From Nitrospirillum amazonense (lineage in GTDB: Bacteria; Pseudomonadota; Alphaproteobacteria; Azospirillales; Azospirillaceae): a stretch of 64,000 bases of DNA. The stretch is taken from NCBI RefSeq assembly GCF_007828035.1, contig NZ_VITV01000002.1, positions 799,591 to 863,590 of the forward strand, written 5' to 3'. How positions within the stretch are numbered: position 1 is the stretch's first letter; each line of letters begins with the position of its first letter. Both the position numbers and the translations under genes were made by a program. The notes beneath the pieces are model-generated. The model ran no database searches and was not told the DNA's origin. It saw nothing but the letters and a program-made list of their open reading frames with translations. Of this stretch, positions 24,826 to 33,172 are shown in pieces.

Positions 24826-26292
24826 TCATGTCTTGCTGAAAACCCGCAGATCCTTGGGCAGGCGCGTGACCATCCCGCCCACGACCAGCAACAGCCCCGC
24901 CACCAGGGGCAGGGTCGCCAGGAAGCTCCGGCGCGCGTGATCGGGATCGAGATCGCGGGCCAGGGCGAAATATAGGCTGCCGATCAACGCGGCACCGGAC
25001 GCGGCACCCAACTGCTGGACCGCCTTCATGGTACCGGACGCGGCACCGGCATGGGCCACGTCGACATCCGACAAGGTCACAGGTCCCAGCGGACCGCCGG
25101 TCAAGCCCATGCCCGTTCCCGTCACCAGTAACGCGCCGCCAATCGCCACCAGGGGCGCCTGCGCCGAAATCAGGGCGAACAGCGCTACCAGGCCGGCGAA
25201 CATGATCACCACGCCAATGCCGATGAGACGCAGGCCGATGCGCGGCAGCGCCCGCCGGGCGACGACGCCGATCGCCACCGAGGCGCCCACGGCGTAGGGC
25301 ACATGCACCAAGGCCGTCTCCAGCGGCGAACAGCCCAGGCCGTATTGCAGCGTCAGGGTCAGGATGAACAGCAACCCCGCCGTCACCGCCTGGAAACAGA
25401 GGGAGATGCACACACCGACGGTGAAGCCCCGGTTGGCGAACAGGCCGGGGTCCACCAGGGCGGTTCCCGTCGTCGATCGCCGCCGGACATGCCGGACGAA
25501 CAGCAAGCCCAGGAGGGGCGCCACGGCCAGCGACACCAGGCACCACCAAGGCCAGCCGGCCTCCCGCCCCTGCATCAGCGGCAGGATGACGGCCAGCAAG
25601 GTCGCGGCGATCAGAAGCGTGCCCAGGACGTCCACGCCGCTGGCCCGCGATGACCGCCCGGGCGGCAGGACCCGCCAGGCGCCGATCAGGCCGGCCACAC
25701 CCAAGGGGCCATTGATCAGGAAGATGGGCCGCCAGCCCAGTCCGAACAGGTCGGCCTCGATCAGGAGGCCGCCCAGGATGGGCCCGAGGACGGCCGCCAG
25801 CCCGCCCAGCACGCCGAAAATAGCCAGGGCGCCGATACGCTCCGCCGGCGGGTACATCACCTGGATCAGCGACATCACCTGGGGCAGCATCAAGGCGGCG
25901 GCGGCCCCCTGCGCGAGGCGCGCCAGCACCAGCAGGACCGGGCTGGCCGCCGCGCCGCACAGCAGCGATGTCACGGTGAAGCCGGCGACACCCACCATGA
26001 ACAAACGGCGGTAGCCGTGTGTGTCCCCCAGCCGGCCGCCCGTGATCAGCAACACGGCGAAGGCGACGGCATAGCCGGCCACCATCCATTGCATCGCCGC
26101 CGGCCCAGCCCCCAGGTCGCGCTGGATGGAGGGCAAGGCGACGTTGACGATGGTGAGGTCGATCAAGTCCATCATGAACGCGCCGGCGACGATGACCAGG
26201 GCCGATTTCCGGCGCCCTGGGGACATGGCGGCGGCCTGATCGATGGCGGACGCCGCGCTGGGCCGGGGGCCGGCCGAAGCCACGCCGGTCAT
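24826..26292 (-). CDS. DHA2-type MFS transporter (EmrB/QacA subfamily)
   Basis: 488 residues, about 14 membrane spans. Family motifs: LIDLTIVNVALPSIQRDLG in span 1, GGRLGDTHGYRRLFMVG after span 2, and ARLAQGAAAALMLP in span 4. Members are drug:H+ antiporters that export hydrophobic compounds. The ATG at 26292 overlaps the stop of the preceding gene (ATGA). It sits between the NTF2-like and oxidoreductase genes of the C-deglycosidase operon. A plausible job is export of the freed or toxic aromatic aglycone. The open frame extends upstream through the neighbouring gene, but only the coupled start is sensible. Confidence 0.88.
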   Translation of the reverse strand: MTGVASAGPRPSAASAIDQAAAMSPGRRKSALVIVAGAFMMDLIDLTIVNVALPSIQRDLGAGPAAMQWMVAGYAVAFAVLLITGGRLGDTHGYRRLFMVGVAGFTVTSLLCGAAASPVLLVLARLAQGAAAALMLPQVMSLIQVMYPPAERIGALAIFGVLGGLAAVLGPILGGLLIEADLFGLGWRPIFLINGPLGVAGLIGAWRVLPPGRSSRASGVDVLGTLLIAATLLAVILPLMQGREAGWPWWCLVSLAVAPLLGLLFVRHVRRRSTTGTALVDPGLFANRGFTVGVCISLCFQAVTAGLLFILTLTLQYGLGCSPLETALVHVPYAVGASVAIGVVARRALPRIGLRLIGIGVVIMFAGLVALFALISAQAPLVAIGGALLVTGTGMGLTGGPLGPVTLSDVDVAHAGAASGTMKAVQQLGAASGAALIGSLYFALARDLDPDHARRSFLATLPLVAGLLLVVGGMVTRLPKDLRVFSKT

Positions 26293-26741
26293 TTGGCCCC
26301 CGCGCTGAACTCCGCCCATTCCTCGACGATCTTGCCGCAGCGCAGGCGGTCGTGCTGCGTGATGACGGCGCCCGCCTCCCCGGCCTTGAGCTTGCCACGG
26401 AAATGAATCACCCCGACGTCGCCGTCCACGGCCACCGTCTCGATGACGAAGCGCGAGTCCGGCAAGCCGGTCATCTTTTCCCACTGGGCGATGGTGCTGT
26501 CGCGGGTGGCGCCGAACGGCGGGTTGCGCTGGACCATATCGGCGGCGGCGAAGGTTTCATAAGCGCCGCGGGCGTCCTTGCGCACCAGCAGCTGGGTCGC
26601 GAAGTCCTGGAACAGTTTCGCAGGATCATCCCGCTTCATGGCCTGGCCGGGGGGACAACCACCCCCGTCCGCCGCCTGCGCCGCCGCCGCGACGCCCAAG
26701 ATCCCCATCCCGCAGAACACGGCGGCCCGGTACCAACGCAT
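26289..26741 (-). CDS. Exported SnoaL/NTF2-like protein
   Basis: 150 residues. The N-terminal signal peptide (MRWYRAAVFCGMGILG, then AAAAQA) is cut near residue 24. The mature part has the SnoaL/NTF2-like pattern ([31 protein letters not shown], then VAVDGDVGVIHFRG and a Trp-Glu ending). Family members bind small hydrophobic ligands. As the first gene of the C-deglycosidase operon and exported, it may bind a glycoside or aglycone in the periplasm. ATG at 26741 with GGAGGA six bases upstream. The -10 TATAAT for this operon (26809-26814, minus strand) overlaps an operator candidate. Confidence 0.8.
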   Translation of the reverse strand: MRWYRAAVFCGMGILGVAAAAQAADGGGCPPGQAMKRDDPAKLFQDFATQLLVRKDARGAYETFAAADMVQRNPPFGATRDSTIAQWEKMTGLPDSRFVIETVAVDGDVGVIHFRGKLKAGEAGAVITQHDRLRCGKIVEEWAEFSAGAK

Positions 26742-26799
26742 GTCGCTCCTCCCCTTTATTGTCGTGGCGCCGCCCAGCAGCGCTTCACAAGCCATAACA

Positions 26800-26819
26800 T
26801 GAATTCAGATTATAATTCT
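26800..26819. promoter_or_regulatory. Operator candidate over the NTF2-like operon -10 box
   Basis: TGAATT-CAGATTAT-AATTCT, near-perfect arms around GATTAT. It has the same architecture as the receptor element at 11599-11618 (14 of 20 bases identical, arm changes compensated). It covers a perfect minus-strand TATAAT at 26809-26814. Confidence 0.5.
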
Positions 26820-26880
26820 ATATGACATGCGCTATCATGATCCGGCTGGCGACCTTCACTCCCATCCCAGCATTCCCCCC

Positions 26881-26917
26881 GCCGCCCCTCCCACAGTGGG
26901 AGGTGGCGGCTTTTTTT
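26881..26917 (+). terminator. Strong intrinsic terminator with no upstream gene
   Basis: GCCGCC then CCTCCCAC, a single A, GTGGGAGG, a bulged T and GGCGGC: a 14-bp two-part stem with a tight turn, followed by TTTTTTT (26911-26917). It reads on the plus strand, but the gene on its left runs the other way. It may end a short untranslated transcript or insulate the esterase promoter. Confidence 0.75.
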
Positions 26918-26972
26918 CCCCGCCCGCGCGCCTCCCAAGGGCCAAGTCCGCGCGGGGTTCATGCCTATCATA

Positions 26973-26992
26973 ATAAGAATTTTTATTCTTAT
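26973..26992. promoter_or_regulatory. Perfect 20-base operator palindrome upstream of the esterase gene
   Basis: ATAAGAAT-TTTT-ATTCTTAT, 8-base perfect arms and a 4-base centre, about 65 bases before the esterase GTG. It is the best copy of the box found at several promoters of this locus, in otherwise GC-rich DNA. Confidence 0.6.
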
Positions 26993-27056
26993 CGATTGTC
27001 GCGAAAGCCACCTTGTTGTAAACCATCACCATTATAAAAATCGGGAGGCGCTACTC

Positions 27057-28640
27057 GTGAGGGCGTACAAGATGTTGGCGGGCGCGGCCGTCGCCCTGTT
27101 CCTGTTGCCGGCCGCCGCGTCGGCCCAGCCGACCATCCAGCTCAACTCCGGTGAAATCCGCGGTGCGGAAAAAGGCGTGGTCGACGAATTCCTGGGCATC
27201 CCCTACGCCCAGGCCCCGGTGGGCCCCCTGCGTTGGCATGATCCCTTGCCGGCCAAGGCATGGCAGGGGGTGCGCGACGCCACCCAGGCGTCGCCGGCCT
27301 GCTACCAGGGCCCGCCTGGCAAATTCGGGCCCTTCACGTCGGAGTTCCTGATCCAAGGCCCGGTGTCGGAGGACTGCCTTTACCTGAACGTCTGGAGGCC
27401 GCGCCCGGCCCACGGCAAGCTGCCGGTGTTGGTCTATATACACGGGGGCGGCTTCGGCAGCGGGTCCGGCACCGTCCCGGTTTACGAGGGCGGCGGCCTG
27501 GCATCCAACGGCGCGGTCGTCGTCACCATAAACTATCGGCTCGGCGTGTTCGGTTTCCTGGCCCACCCGGACCTCACCCGGGAATCGGCCCTGCACAGTT
27601 CAGGCAACTACAGCCTGCTCGACATGATCGAGGCGTTGAAATGGGTCCGCGCCAACATCGCCAAGTTCGGCGGCGATCCTGACAGCGTGACCATCGCCGG
27701 CCAGTCCGCAGGCGCCGCCTCGGTCAATGACCTGATGATGTCACCGCTTGCCAAAGGCCTGTTCCAACGCGCGATCGCGCAGAGCGGCTCGGCCATGGGC
27801 ATCCACATGCCATCGCTGGCCGAGGCGGAGGCGACAGGCGTCTCGTTCGCGGAGAAGATGGGCGCCCGGTCGCTGGCCGAGCTGCGCTCCCGGCCGGCCG
27901 ATGCGGTGCAGCAGGCCGCCAACGTTCCGCCGCCCAAACCCGGCGCCAAACCATCGATACCCGCCATCGTGTTCGCCCCCAACCTGGACACCATCGTCGT
28001 CGCCGGGGATCCAGAGAATCCGGCGGCTCCGGTGGCGAGCAAGGTGCCGGTCATGACCGGCTTCAACGCCGACGAGGGCACCCTGTTCGGCAACAGTCAG
28101 CTGACGGCCGCCGACTTCACCGCCCTGGTCCATGAGCGCTATGGCACGTCCGCCGGGCGCCTGCTGGCGCTTTACCCCCATGCCACCGATGGCGAGGCGC
28201 GCGCCTCATACAAACTGTTGGCGCAGGACCGTTACATGGCCGGCATGGTGTTGTGGGCCCAGGCGCGGGCGGCCGGCGGGCAGACGGTCTACGCCTACCT
28301 TTATGATCATCCCTACCCTGCCACCGTCGACGGCCAGGACTTCGGCGCCTTCCACACCGCCGAGGTGCCCTATGTAATGGGCGCCCTGGACAAGGGCGGC
28401 CGCACCTTCACCGACCGGGATCGCGCCGTTTCAAGGACGCTCCAGGCCCACTGGCTGGCCTTCATGACGCAAGGCGATCCCACCCTACCCGGTGCCCCGT
28501 GGCCTCGGGTGGCAATCGGCGCGCCGACGGTGATGGGCCTGGGCGACACCACCGGCCCGCGCCTGGGCGTCTCCAGCGAGGCGCGCTTCGCGGCATTCAA
28601 GGACTACGTCGCCTCCGGCGGCCGGCTTTCGCTTTTTTAA
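27057..28640 (+). CDS. Secreted type-B carboxylesterase
   Basis: 527 residues. Signal peptide of about 24 residues (ends AAASAQ). Alpha/beta-hydrolase of the carboxylesterase-B family: EDCLYLNVW, oxyanion HGGGF at 129-133, nucleophile Ser217 in GQSAGA, acidic residue in the FNADEGTLF segment, and catalytic His in FHTAEVPYV. Acts on carboxylic esters, for example acyl or feruloyl decorations on plant glycosides, in the periplasm or outside. GTG start at 27057 with GGGAGG eight bases upstream; ATG at 27072 is the alternative. Its promoter region holds the best operator of the locus, which ties it to the glycoside genes. Confidence 0.9.
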   Translation: MRAYKMLAGAAVALFLLPAAASAQPTIQLNSGEIRGAEKGVVDEFLGIPYAQAPVGPLRWHDPLPAKAWQGVRDATQASPACYQGPPGKFGPFTSEFLIQGPVSEDCLYLNVWRPRPAHGKLPVLVYIHGGGFGSGSGTVPVYEGGGLASNGAVVVTINYRLGVFGFLAHPDLTRESALHSSGNYSLLDMIEALKWVRANIAKFGGDPDSVTIAGQSAGAASVNDLMMSPLAKGLFQRAIAQSGSAMGIHMPSLAEAEATGVSFAEKMGARSLAELRSRPADAVQQAANVPPPKPGAKPSIPAIVFAPNLDTIVVAGDPENPAAPVASKVPVMTGFNADEGTLFGNSQLTAADFTALVHERYGTSAGRLLALYPHATDGEARASYKLLAQDRYMAGMVLWAQARAAGGQTVYAYLYDHPYPATVDGQDFGAFHTAEVPYVMGALDKGGRTFTDRDRAVSRTLQAHWLAFMTQGDPTLPGAPWPRVAIGAPTVMGLGDTTGPRLGVSSEARFAAFKDYVASGGRLSLF

Positions 28641-28952
28641 GCAAGTCGAAGTCGGAAAACAGCGGGAGCCCTCAAATATGTTCCAGCTGTTCAAGCAGGC
28701 AAGCGCCTGATCTCAAGCTCGCCCTCAAGGAAGAGGGCTATAGAAGTTCAACCACCGGCGCCACGCCGTCTCACGACAAGACTGATATCGACATACAAGG
28801 GCGGTGGTCCTGGCCATGGGTACCACTGCACCTTGGTATCGTGCGGCTGATGGGCCGCCCCGTCTCCTTGGACATCGATCGGTGTCTATCGGCAAAACCA
28901 CCCCGCCGATATCGCGATCTGAACCGCGGAGGTATCCGAACCTACGCCCCGC
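28641..28952. other. 312-base gap between the esterase and guaA ends
   Basis: Convergent 3' ends. I see two modest inverted repeats (GCCCTC-AAGGAA-GAGGGC at 28721-28738 and TATCGGC-N11-GCCGATA at 28887-28911) that could serve as transcript ends, and nothing that looks like a gene. Confidence 0.5.
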
Positions 28953-30515
28953 TCACTCCCACTCGATCGTGCCCGGCGGCTTGCTGGTGATGTCGTAGGT
29001 CACGCGGTTGATGCCGCGCACCTCGTTGATGATGCGGGTGGCCACGCGGCCCAGGAACTCATGGCTGAAGGGGTAGTAGTCGGCGGTCATGCCGTCGACC
29101 GAGGTCACTGCGCGCAGCGCGCAGGCGTAGTCGTAGGAGCGGCCGTCGCCCATGACGCCGACGGTGCGCACCGGCAGCAGCACGGCGAAGGCCTGCCAGA
29201 TCACATCGTACAGGCCGGCGTTGCGGATCTCCTCCAGGTAGACCGTGTCGGCTTTGCGCAGGATCTCCAGCTTCTCCGGCGTGATCTCGCCGGGGATGCG
29301 GATGGCCAGGCCCGGGCCCGGGAACGGATGGCGGCCAATGAAGGCCTTGGGCAGGCCCAGTTCCACGCCCAGGCGGCGCACCTCATCCTTGAACAGCTCG
29401 CGCAGCGGCTCCACCAGCTTCAGGTTCATGCGCTCCGGCAGGCCGCCCACATTGTGGTGCGACTTGATGGTGACGCTGGGGCCGCCGGTGAAGCTGACGC
29501 TCTCGATCACGTCGGGATAGAGCGTGCCCTGGGCCAGGAAGCCGGCGCCGCCGATCTTCTTGGCCTCGGCATCGAAGATCTCGATGAAGGTGGCGCCAAT
29601 GGTCTTGCGCTTCACCTCCGGGTCGCTGACGCCGGCCAGCTTGCCCAGGAACAGGTCGGCCGCGTCCACATGCACCAGCGGGATGTTGTAGTGGTCGCGG
29701 AACAGCGTCACCACCTCATCCGCCTCGCCAGCGCGCATCAGGCCGGTGTCGACGAAGATGCAGGTCAGCTGGTCGCCGATGGCCTCATGGATCAGCACGG
29801 CGGCAACCGAGCTGTCGACGCCACCGGACAGGCCGCAGATGACCTTGCCGGTACCCACCTGGGCGCGGATCTTCTCGATGGCCTGGGCCTTGAAGGCGGC
29901 CATGGTCCAACTGCCCGACAGGCCGGAGACGGAGAACAGGAAATTGCGGATCAGCGCGTCGCCGTGCGGGGTGTGCACCACCTCAGGATGGAACTGCACG
30001 GCGTAGAAGCGGCGGCTGTCGTCGGCGATGATGGCATAGGGCGCGCCCTCGCTGGTCGCCACGATGCGGAAGCCTTCCGGCAGCTTGGCGACGCGGTCGC
30101 CATGGCTCATCCACACCTGCTCGCGGGCCCCCACCTGCCACACGCCCTCGAACAGCGCGCAGGGCTCCTTCACATCGACGAAGGCGCGGCCGAATTCGCG
30201 GGTCTCCCCCGGCTCGACCTTGCCGCCCAGCTGCTCGCACATCGTCTGCTGGCCATAGCAGATGCCCAGCACGGGCACGCCCTTGGTGAAGACGATGCCG
30301 GGGGCGCGGGGGCTGCCCTCTTCCGTCACCGAGGCCGGGCTGCCGGACAGGATGATGGCCTTGGGCCCATAGGCCTGGATGGCCGCCTCGGTCATGGAAT
30401 AGGGGTGGATCTCGCAGTACACCCCGGCCTCGCGCACCCGCCGGGCGATGAGCTGGGTCACCTGCGACCCGAAATCGAGAATGAGGACCCGATCGGACGT
30501 CGTCTCTGTGGCCAT
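28953..30515 (-). CDS. guaA: GMP synthase (glutamine-hydrolysing)
   Basis: 520 residues, full length. Converts XMP, ATP and glutamine to GMP. The N-terminal class-I amidotransferase domain has Cys86 in GICYGQQ and the His176/Glu178 pair in QFHPEV. The ATP-pyrophosphatase domain has the P-loop [10 protein letters not shown] near 228-237. The C-terminal dimerisation domain ends in the invariant PPGTIEWE. It is separated from guaB here by four genes, unlike the guaBA operon of enterics. Cytoplasmic housekeeping enzyme. Confidence 0.98.
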   Translation of the reverse strand: MATETTSDRVLILDFGSQVTQLIARRVREAGVYCEIHPYSMTEAAIQAYGPKAIILSGSPASVTEEGSPRAPGIVFTKGVPVLGICYGQQTMCEQLGGKVEPGETREFGRAFVDVKEPCALFEGVWQVGAREQVWMSHGDRVAKLPEGFRIVATSEGAPYAIIADDSRRFYAVQFHPEVVHTPHGDALIRNFLFSVSGLSGSWTMAAFKAQAIEKIRAQVGTGKVICGLSGGVDSSVAAVLIHEAIGDQLTCIFVDTGLMRAGEADEVVTLFRDHYNIPLVHVDAADLFLGKLAGVSDPEVKRKTIGATFIEIFDAEAKKIGGAGFLAQGTLYPDVIESVSFTGGPSVTIKSHHNVGGLPERMNLKLVEPLRELFKDEVRRLGVELGLPKAFIGRHPFPGPGLAIRIPGEITPEKLEILRKADTVYLEEIRNAGLYDVIWQAFAVLLPVRTVGVMGDGRSYDYACALRAVTSVDGMTADYYPFSHEFLGRVATRIINEVRGINRVTYDITSKPPGTIEWE

Positions 30516-30663
30516 GGGCTTGTCCCTATCATTGGGGGTTGCGAGGGTGGCCGCACGCTAGTCCAAGGCACCCCGCCACGGCAAGCGTTGGACAGGCAAG
30601 GGGCCCCCGCGCCGAACGCGGGAGAACGGACCGGCCGGATTGGGACCGGCTGGACTTTGGTTT

Positions 30664-30681
30664 GTTATTTTGCTAAATAAC
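30664..30681. promoter_or_regulatory. Perfect palindrome upstream of the secreted hydrolase gene
   Basis: GTTATTT-TGCT-AAATAAC, 7-base perfect arms, in the 193-base gap between divergent guaA and the hydrolase at 30709, about 28 bases before its ATG. Probably a repressor site over the promoter; the regulator is not known. Confidence 0.5.
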
Positions 30682-30708
30682 GAAACATAACCCTCCCGTG
30701 GAGCATTC

Positions 30709-31704
30709 ATGCGTCCCTTCCCCCGCCGTTTGCTGGCCGCGGCCCTGATCCTCACGGCGCCGACGGCATGGGCCCAATCCCCCGACACGTCCGATACCGA
30801 GGTCAGCCTGGAAGACAGCGGCGGTTCATCCCTTTACGGCTCCCTGATGCGACCGGCGGACTGGAAGGGGGTGGCGGTGCTGATGCAGGCGGGGTCGGGC
30901 CCCGCGGACCGCGACGGCAATTCCACCCTGCTGACAGTGCGCGGCAATGTGCTGAAGCTGATCGCCCAAGGGCTGGCCGCCGACGGTGTCGCCAGTCTGC
31001 GGGTTGACAAGCGCTGCATCGCCAAGAGTGCCGCCGCCTGCCCCGGCGAGGACAAGCTGCGTTTCTCGACCTATGTCGATGACATGGCGGCCTGGGCTCG
31101 CTATCTCGCGCGTCAACCCCGGGTGCGCTGCGTCATGCTGCTGGGCCATTCGGAGGGGGCGACCATCGCCACCCTGGCGGCGGCGCAACTGGCCAAGGAG
31201 AAGGTGCCGGTTTGCGGCGTGCTGTCGCTGTCCGGCGCCGGGCGGCCCTTCGGCGACATCCGCCTGCAGCAGATCCGTGACCGCGGCGCCCCGCCCGCCA
31301 TCCTGGACAAGGTGGCGGCGATCGAGGCGGCGCTGAAGGAAGGCCGCACGGTGGAGGATGTGCCGCCGGCCCTGCGAATGCTCTACCGCCCCGCCATCCA
31401 GCCCTATGTCATCTCCCAAGGGGCCGTCAGCCCGACGCAAGCGGCGGCGGCCCTGACGGTGCCCCTGCTGGTGCTGCAGGGCGACACCGACCTGCAGGTG
31501 ACGGTCGATGACGCCCGCCTGCTGGCCCAGGCGCAACCGGCGGCCACGCTGGCGATCATCCCCGGCGCCAACCACATGCTGAAGGCAGCACCGGCCGAGC
31601 CCAAGGCCAACATCGCCACATACGCCGACCCCACCCTGCCCCTGGCGCCCGGCGTGATGGAGGCCATCACCGGTTTCATCCACAAGGCGGCGCCGGGGAA
31701 TTAG
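30709..31704 (+). CDS. Secreted alpha/beta hydrolase
   Basis: 331 residues. Signal peptide of about 23 residues (ends TAWAQ). Alpha/beta-hydrolase core with nucleophile Ser148 in LLGHSEGATI, acid Asp in VLQGDTDLQV, and His in IPGANHMLK. The gap between strand 4 and the acid carries a helical lid. Resembles dienelactone-hydrolase or serine-aminopeptidase-like periplasmic hydrolases; substrate unknown. A perfect palindrome lies just upstream. It is divergent from guaA and followed by a GNAT gene on the same strand. Confidence 0.82.
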   Translation: MRPFPRRLLAAALILTAPTAWAQSPDTSDTEVSLEDSGGSSLYGSLMRPADWKGVAVLMQAGSGPADRDGNSTLLTVRGNVLKLIAQGLAADGVASLRVDKRCIAKSAAACPGEDKLRFSTYVDDMAAWARYLARQPRVRCVMLLGHSEGATIATLAAAQLAKEKVPVCGVLSLSGAGRPFGDIRLQQIRDRGAPPAILDKVAAIEAALKEGRTVEDVPPALRMLYRPAIQPYVISQGAVSPTQAAAALTVPLLVLQGDTDLQVTVDDARLLAQAQPAATLAIIPGANHMLKAAPAEPKANIATYADPTLPLAPGVMEAITGFIHKAAPGN

Positions 31705-31770
31705 CAACCGACCCTTGCGCCCAGGCAGGTATATCCCCATCCATAGCGAAACCGATTGAGGGACCCCGCC

Positions 31771-32457
31771 TTGGCCGACCTGAGCCCGCTCGACAATCCC
31801 GTCTGGAACGCACTGACCATAGCCCACCAGTCCCTTGGGCAGGTCCATGGCCTGGCCGCACGCTATCAGGACGACATTTCCCCCCTCGCCGGCCTGGGCG
31901 AGCCCACGGCGGCGGCGCTGGCCGACCTGGCGGCCCTGGTGCCATCGGGCCGGGGCATCGGCCTGGTCAGCCCGGCGGCCCTGGACATCCCGCCCGGCGA
32001 CTGGCAGGTGCTGCGCGCGCGGGAGGTGGACCAGATGGTGTGCGAGACCCTGACACCGCAGCCCGCGATGCCGCTGATCCGCCTGACCGCCGACGACGTG
32101 CCCGACATGGTGGACCTGGCCAAGCGGACGGAGCCCGGGCCCTTCCTGGACGGCACCATCCGCATGGGCGCCTATTTCGGCCTGCGCAGCCCGGACGGAC
32201 GGCTGATGGCCATGACCGGCCAGCGCATGCGCCTGCCCGGCTTGCGCGAGGTCAGCGCCGTCTGCACCGATCCGGATTTCCGGGGCCGGGGCCTGGCCTT
32301 GGCCCTGGTCAGCGCCGTGGCCGCCGGTATCGTCGCTGAAGGCGAGACGCCCTTCCTGCACGTGAAGACCGAGAACGAGGGCGCCAAGCGGATCTATGAA
32401 AAGCTGGGCTTCCGCGTGCGGCGGGCTGTGCACTTCATCGTGCTGCGGCGGCTCTGA
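31771..32457 (+). CDS. GNAT family N-acetyltransferase
   Basis: 228 residues. The C-terminal GNAT fold carries the acetyl-CoA loop DPDFRGRGLALALVSAVAAG near residue 170 and the tail segment NEGAKRIYEKLGFRV, typical of FR47-like acetyltransferases. The N-terminal 90 residues form a less conserved half. Start chosen at the TTG at 31771, eight bases after AGGGA; the frame also has a TTG at 31756 without a site. Substrate unknown. Convergent with the next GNAT gene. Confidence 0.82.
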   Translation: MADLSPLDNPVWNALTIAHQSLGQVHGLAARYQDDISPLAGLGEPTAAALADLAALVPSGRGIGLVSPAALDIPPGDWQVLRAREVDQMVCETLTPQPAMPLIRLTADDVPDMVDLAKRTEPGPFLDGTIRMGAYFGLRSPDGRLMAMTGQRMRLPGLREVSAVCTDPDFRGRGLALALVSAVAAGIVAEGETPFLHVKTENEGAKRIYEKLGFRVRRAVHFIVLRRL

Positions 32458-32467
32458 CCCTAACCAC

Positions 32468-33052
32468 TCACCCCTCGCTGTACGACGACAGCCGGGCCAG
32501 GGGCGCCAGATCCAGCCAGCCGTAGGCGACCTCGGTCAGGCGGGCGCCGGCGAAGGTGATGGGCTGTTCCGCCAGACGACTTCCCCCCAAGCGTTCGTAA
32601 AACCAGCGGGCGGGGTTGTCGCGCAGCACCCAGACGCAGGCGGAGCGCATGCCGGAACTCATCAGTTCGGTCGCCATGGCGGCCATCAGGCGGCGGCCGT
32701 GGCCCTGGTTCTGGGCGTGGTCGTACAGGTAGATGGCATAGAATTCACCCTCATACCCGCGCATGTCGGTACGCTGGGGGCCGCAGGTGGCGAAGCCCAC
32801 CACGCCCGTGGCCGGCAGGCCGTCCGCGGCGATGTTCTCCCCCATGGCGACGAAGGTTCGGCGCTGGCGCCCGGCCAGCAGGCCGCGCCAGCGCTGAGCA
32901 TGCGCCTCGGGCGACAGGCCCACCAGGTAATCGTCAGGCAATTGCCCCGGATAGGTCGTGCGCCAGCTGGCGACATGGACGCGGGCGATGGCCGCGGCGT
33001 CCGCCACGGTGGCAGGCCGCACCAAACCGATTTCCGCCGGACCGTGAGCCAT
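32468..33052 (-). CDS. GNAT family N-acetyltransferase
   Basis: 194 residues. Single GNAT domain: VRPATVADAAAIARVHVASWRTTY at the N terminus, YAIYLYDHAQNQGHGRRLM for acetyl-CoA binding and NPARWFYERLGG near the C terminus. The early HVASWRTTYPG segment is common in bacterial GNATs of the antibiotic or small-amine type. ATG at 33052. It is encoded on the same strand as rsmB but about 120 bases from it; no functional link is visible. Confidence 0.88.
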   Translation of the reverse strand: MAHGPAEIGLVRPATVADAAAIARVHVASWRTTYPGQLPDDYLVGLSPEAHAQRWRGLLAGRQRRTFVAMGENIAADGLPATGVVGFATCGPQRTDMRGYEGEFYAIYLYDHAQNQGHGRRLMAAMATELMSSGMRSACVWVLRDNPARWFYERLGGSRLAEQPITFAGARLTEVAYGWLDLAPLARLSSYSEG

Positions 33053-33172
33053 GCACCGCCCCTCGTTCCCGTTACCGTCCCCACCATCCTGCCGCAGAAG
33101 CGCGCGCCCCGCCAGAGGGGGACACGCCAAACGAAACAAGTATGGTGGCGAGAGGGCGGGATTAGGCGGGTG

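Larger units (their letters stand above)
26742..27056. other. 315-base divergent control region with two operators and a terminator
   Basis: Lies between the divergent NTF2-like and esterase genes. It contains the operator/-10 at 26800-26819, a strong plus-strand terminator at 26881-26917 that ends no known gene, and the perfect operator palindrome at 26973-26992. No believable protein gene is present. Confidence 0.7.

Noticed and set aside
23657-26398. A single 913-codon open frame covering an oxidoreductase and most of an MFS gene
   Set aside because: Only the part from 24808 on has family motifs; the earlier part is a shifted frame of the MFS gene at 24826-26292.
26822-27037. A 71-codon frame in the divergent control region
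   Set aside because: It crosses the terminator and the operator palindrome, is Pro/Arg-rich and has no family features.
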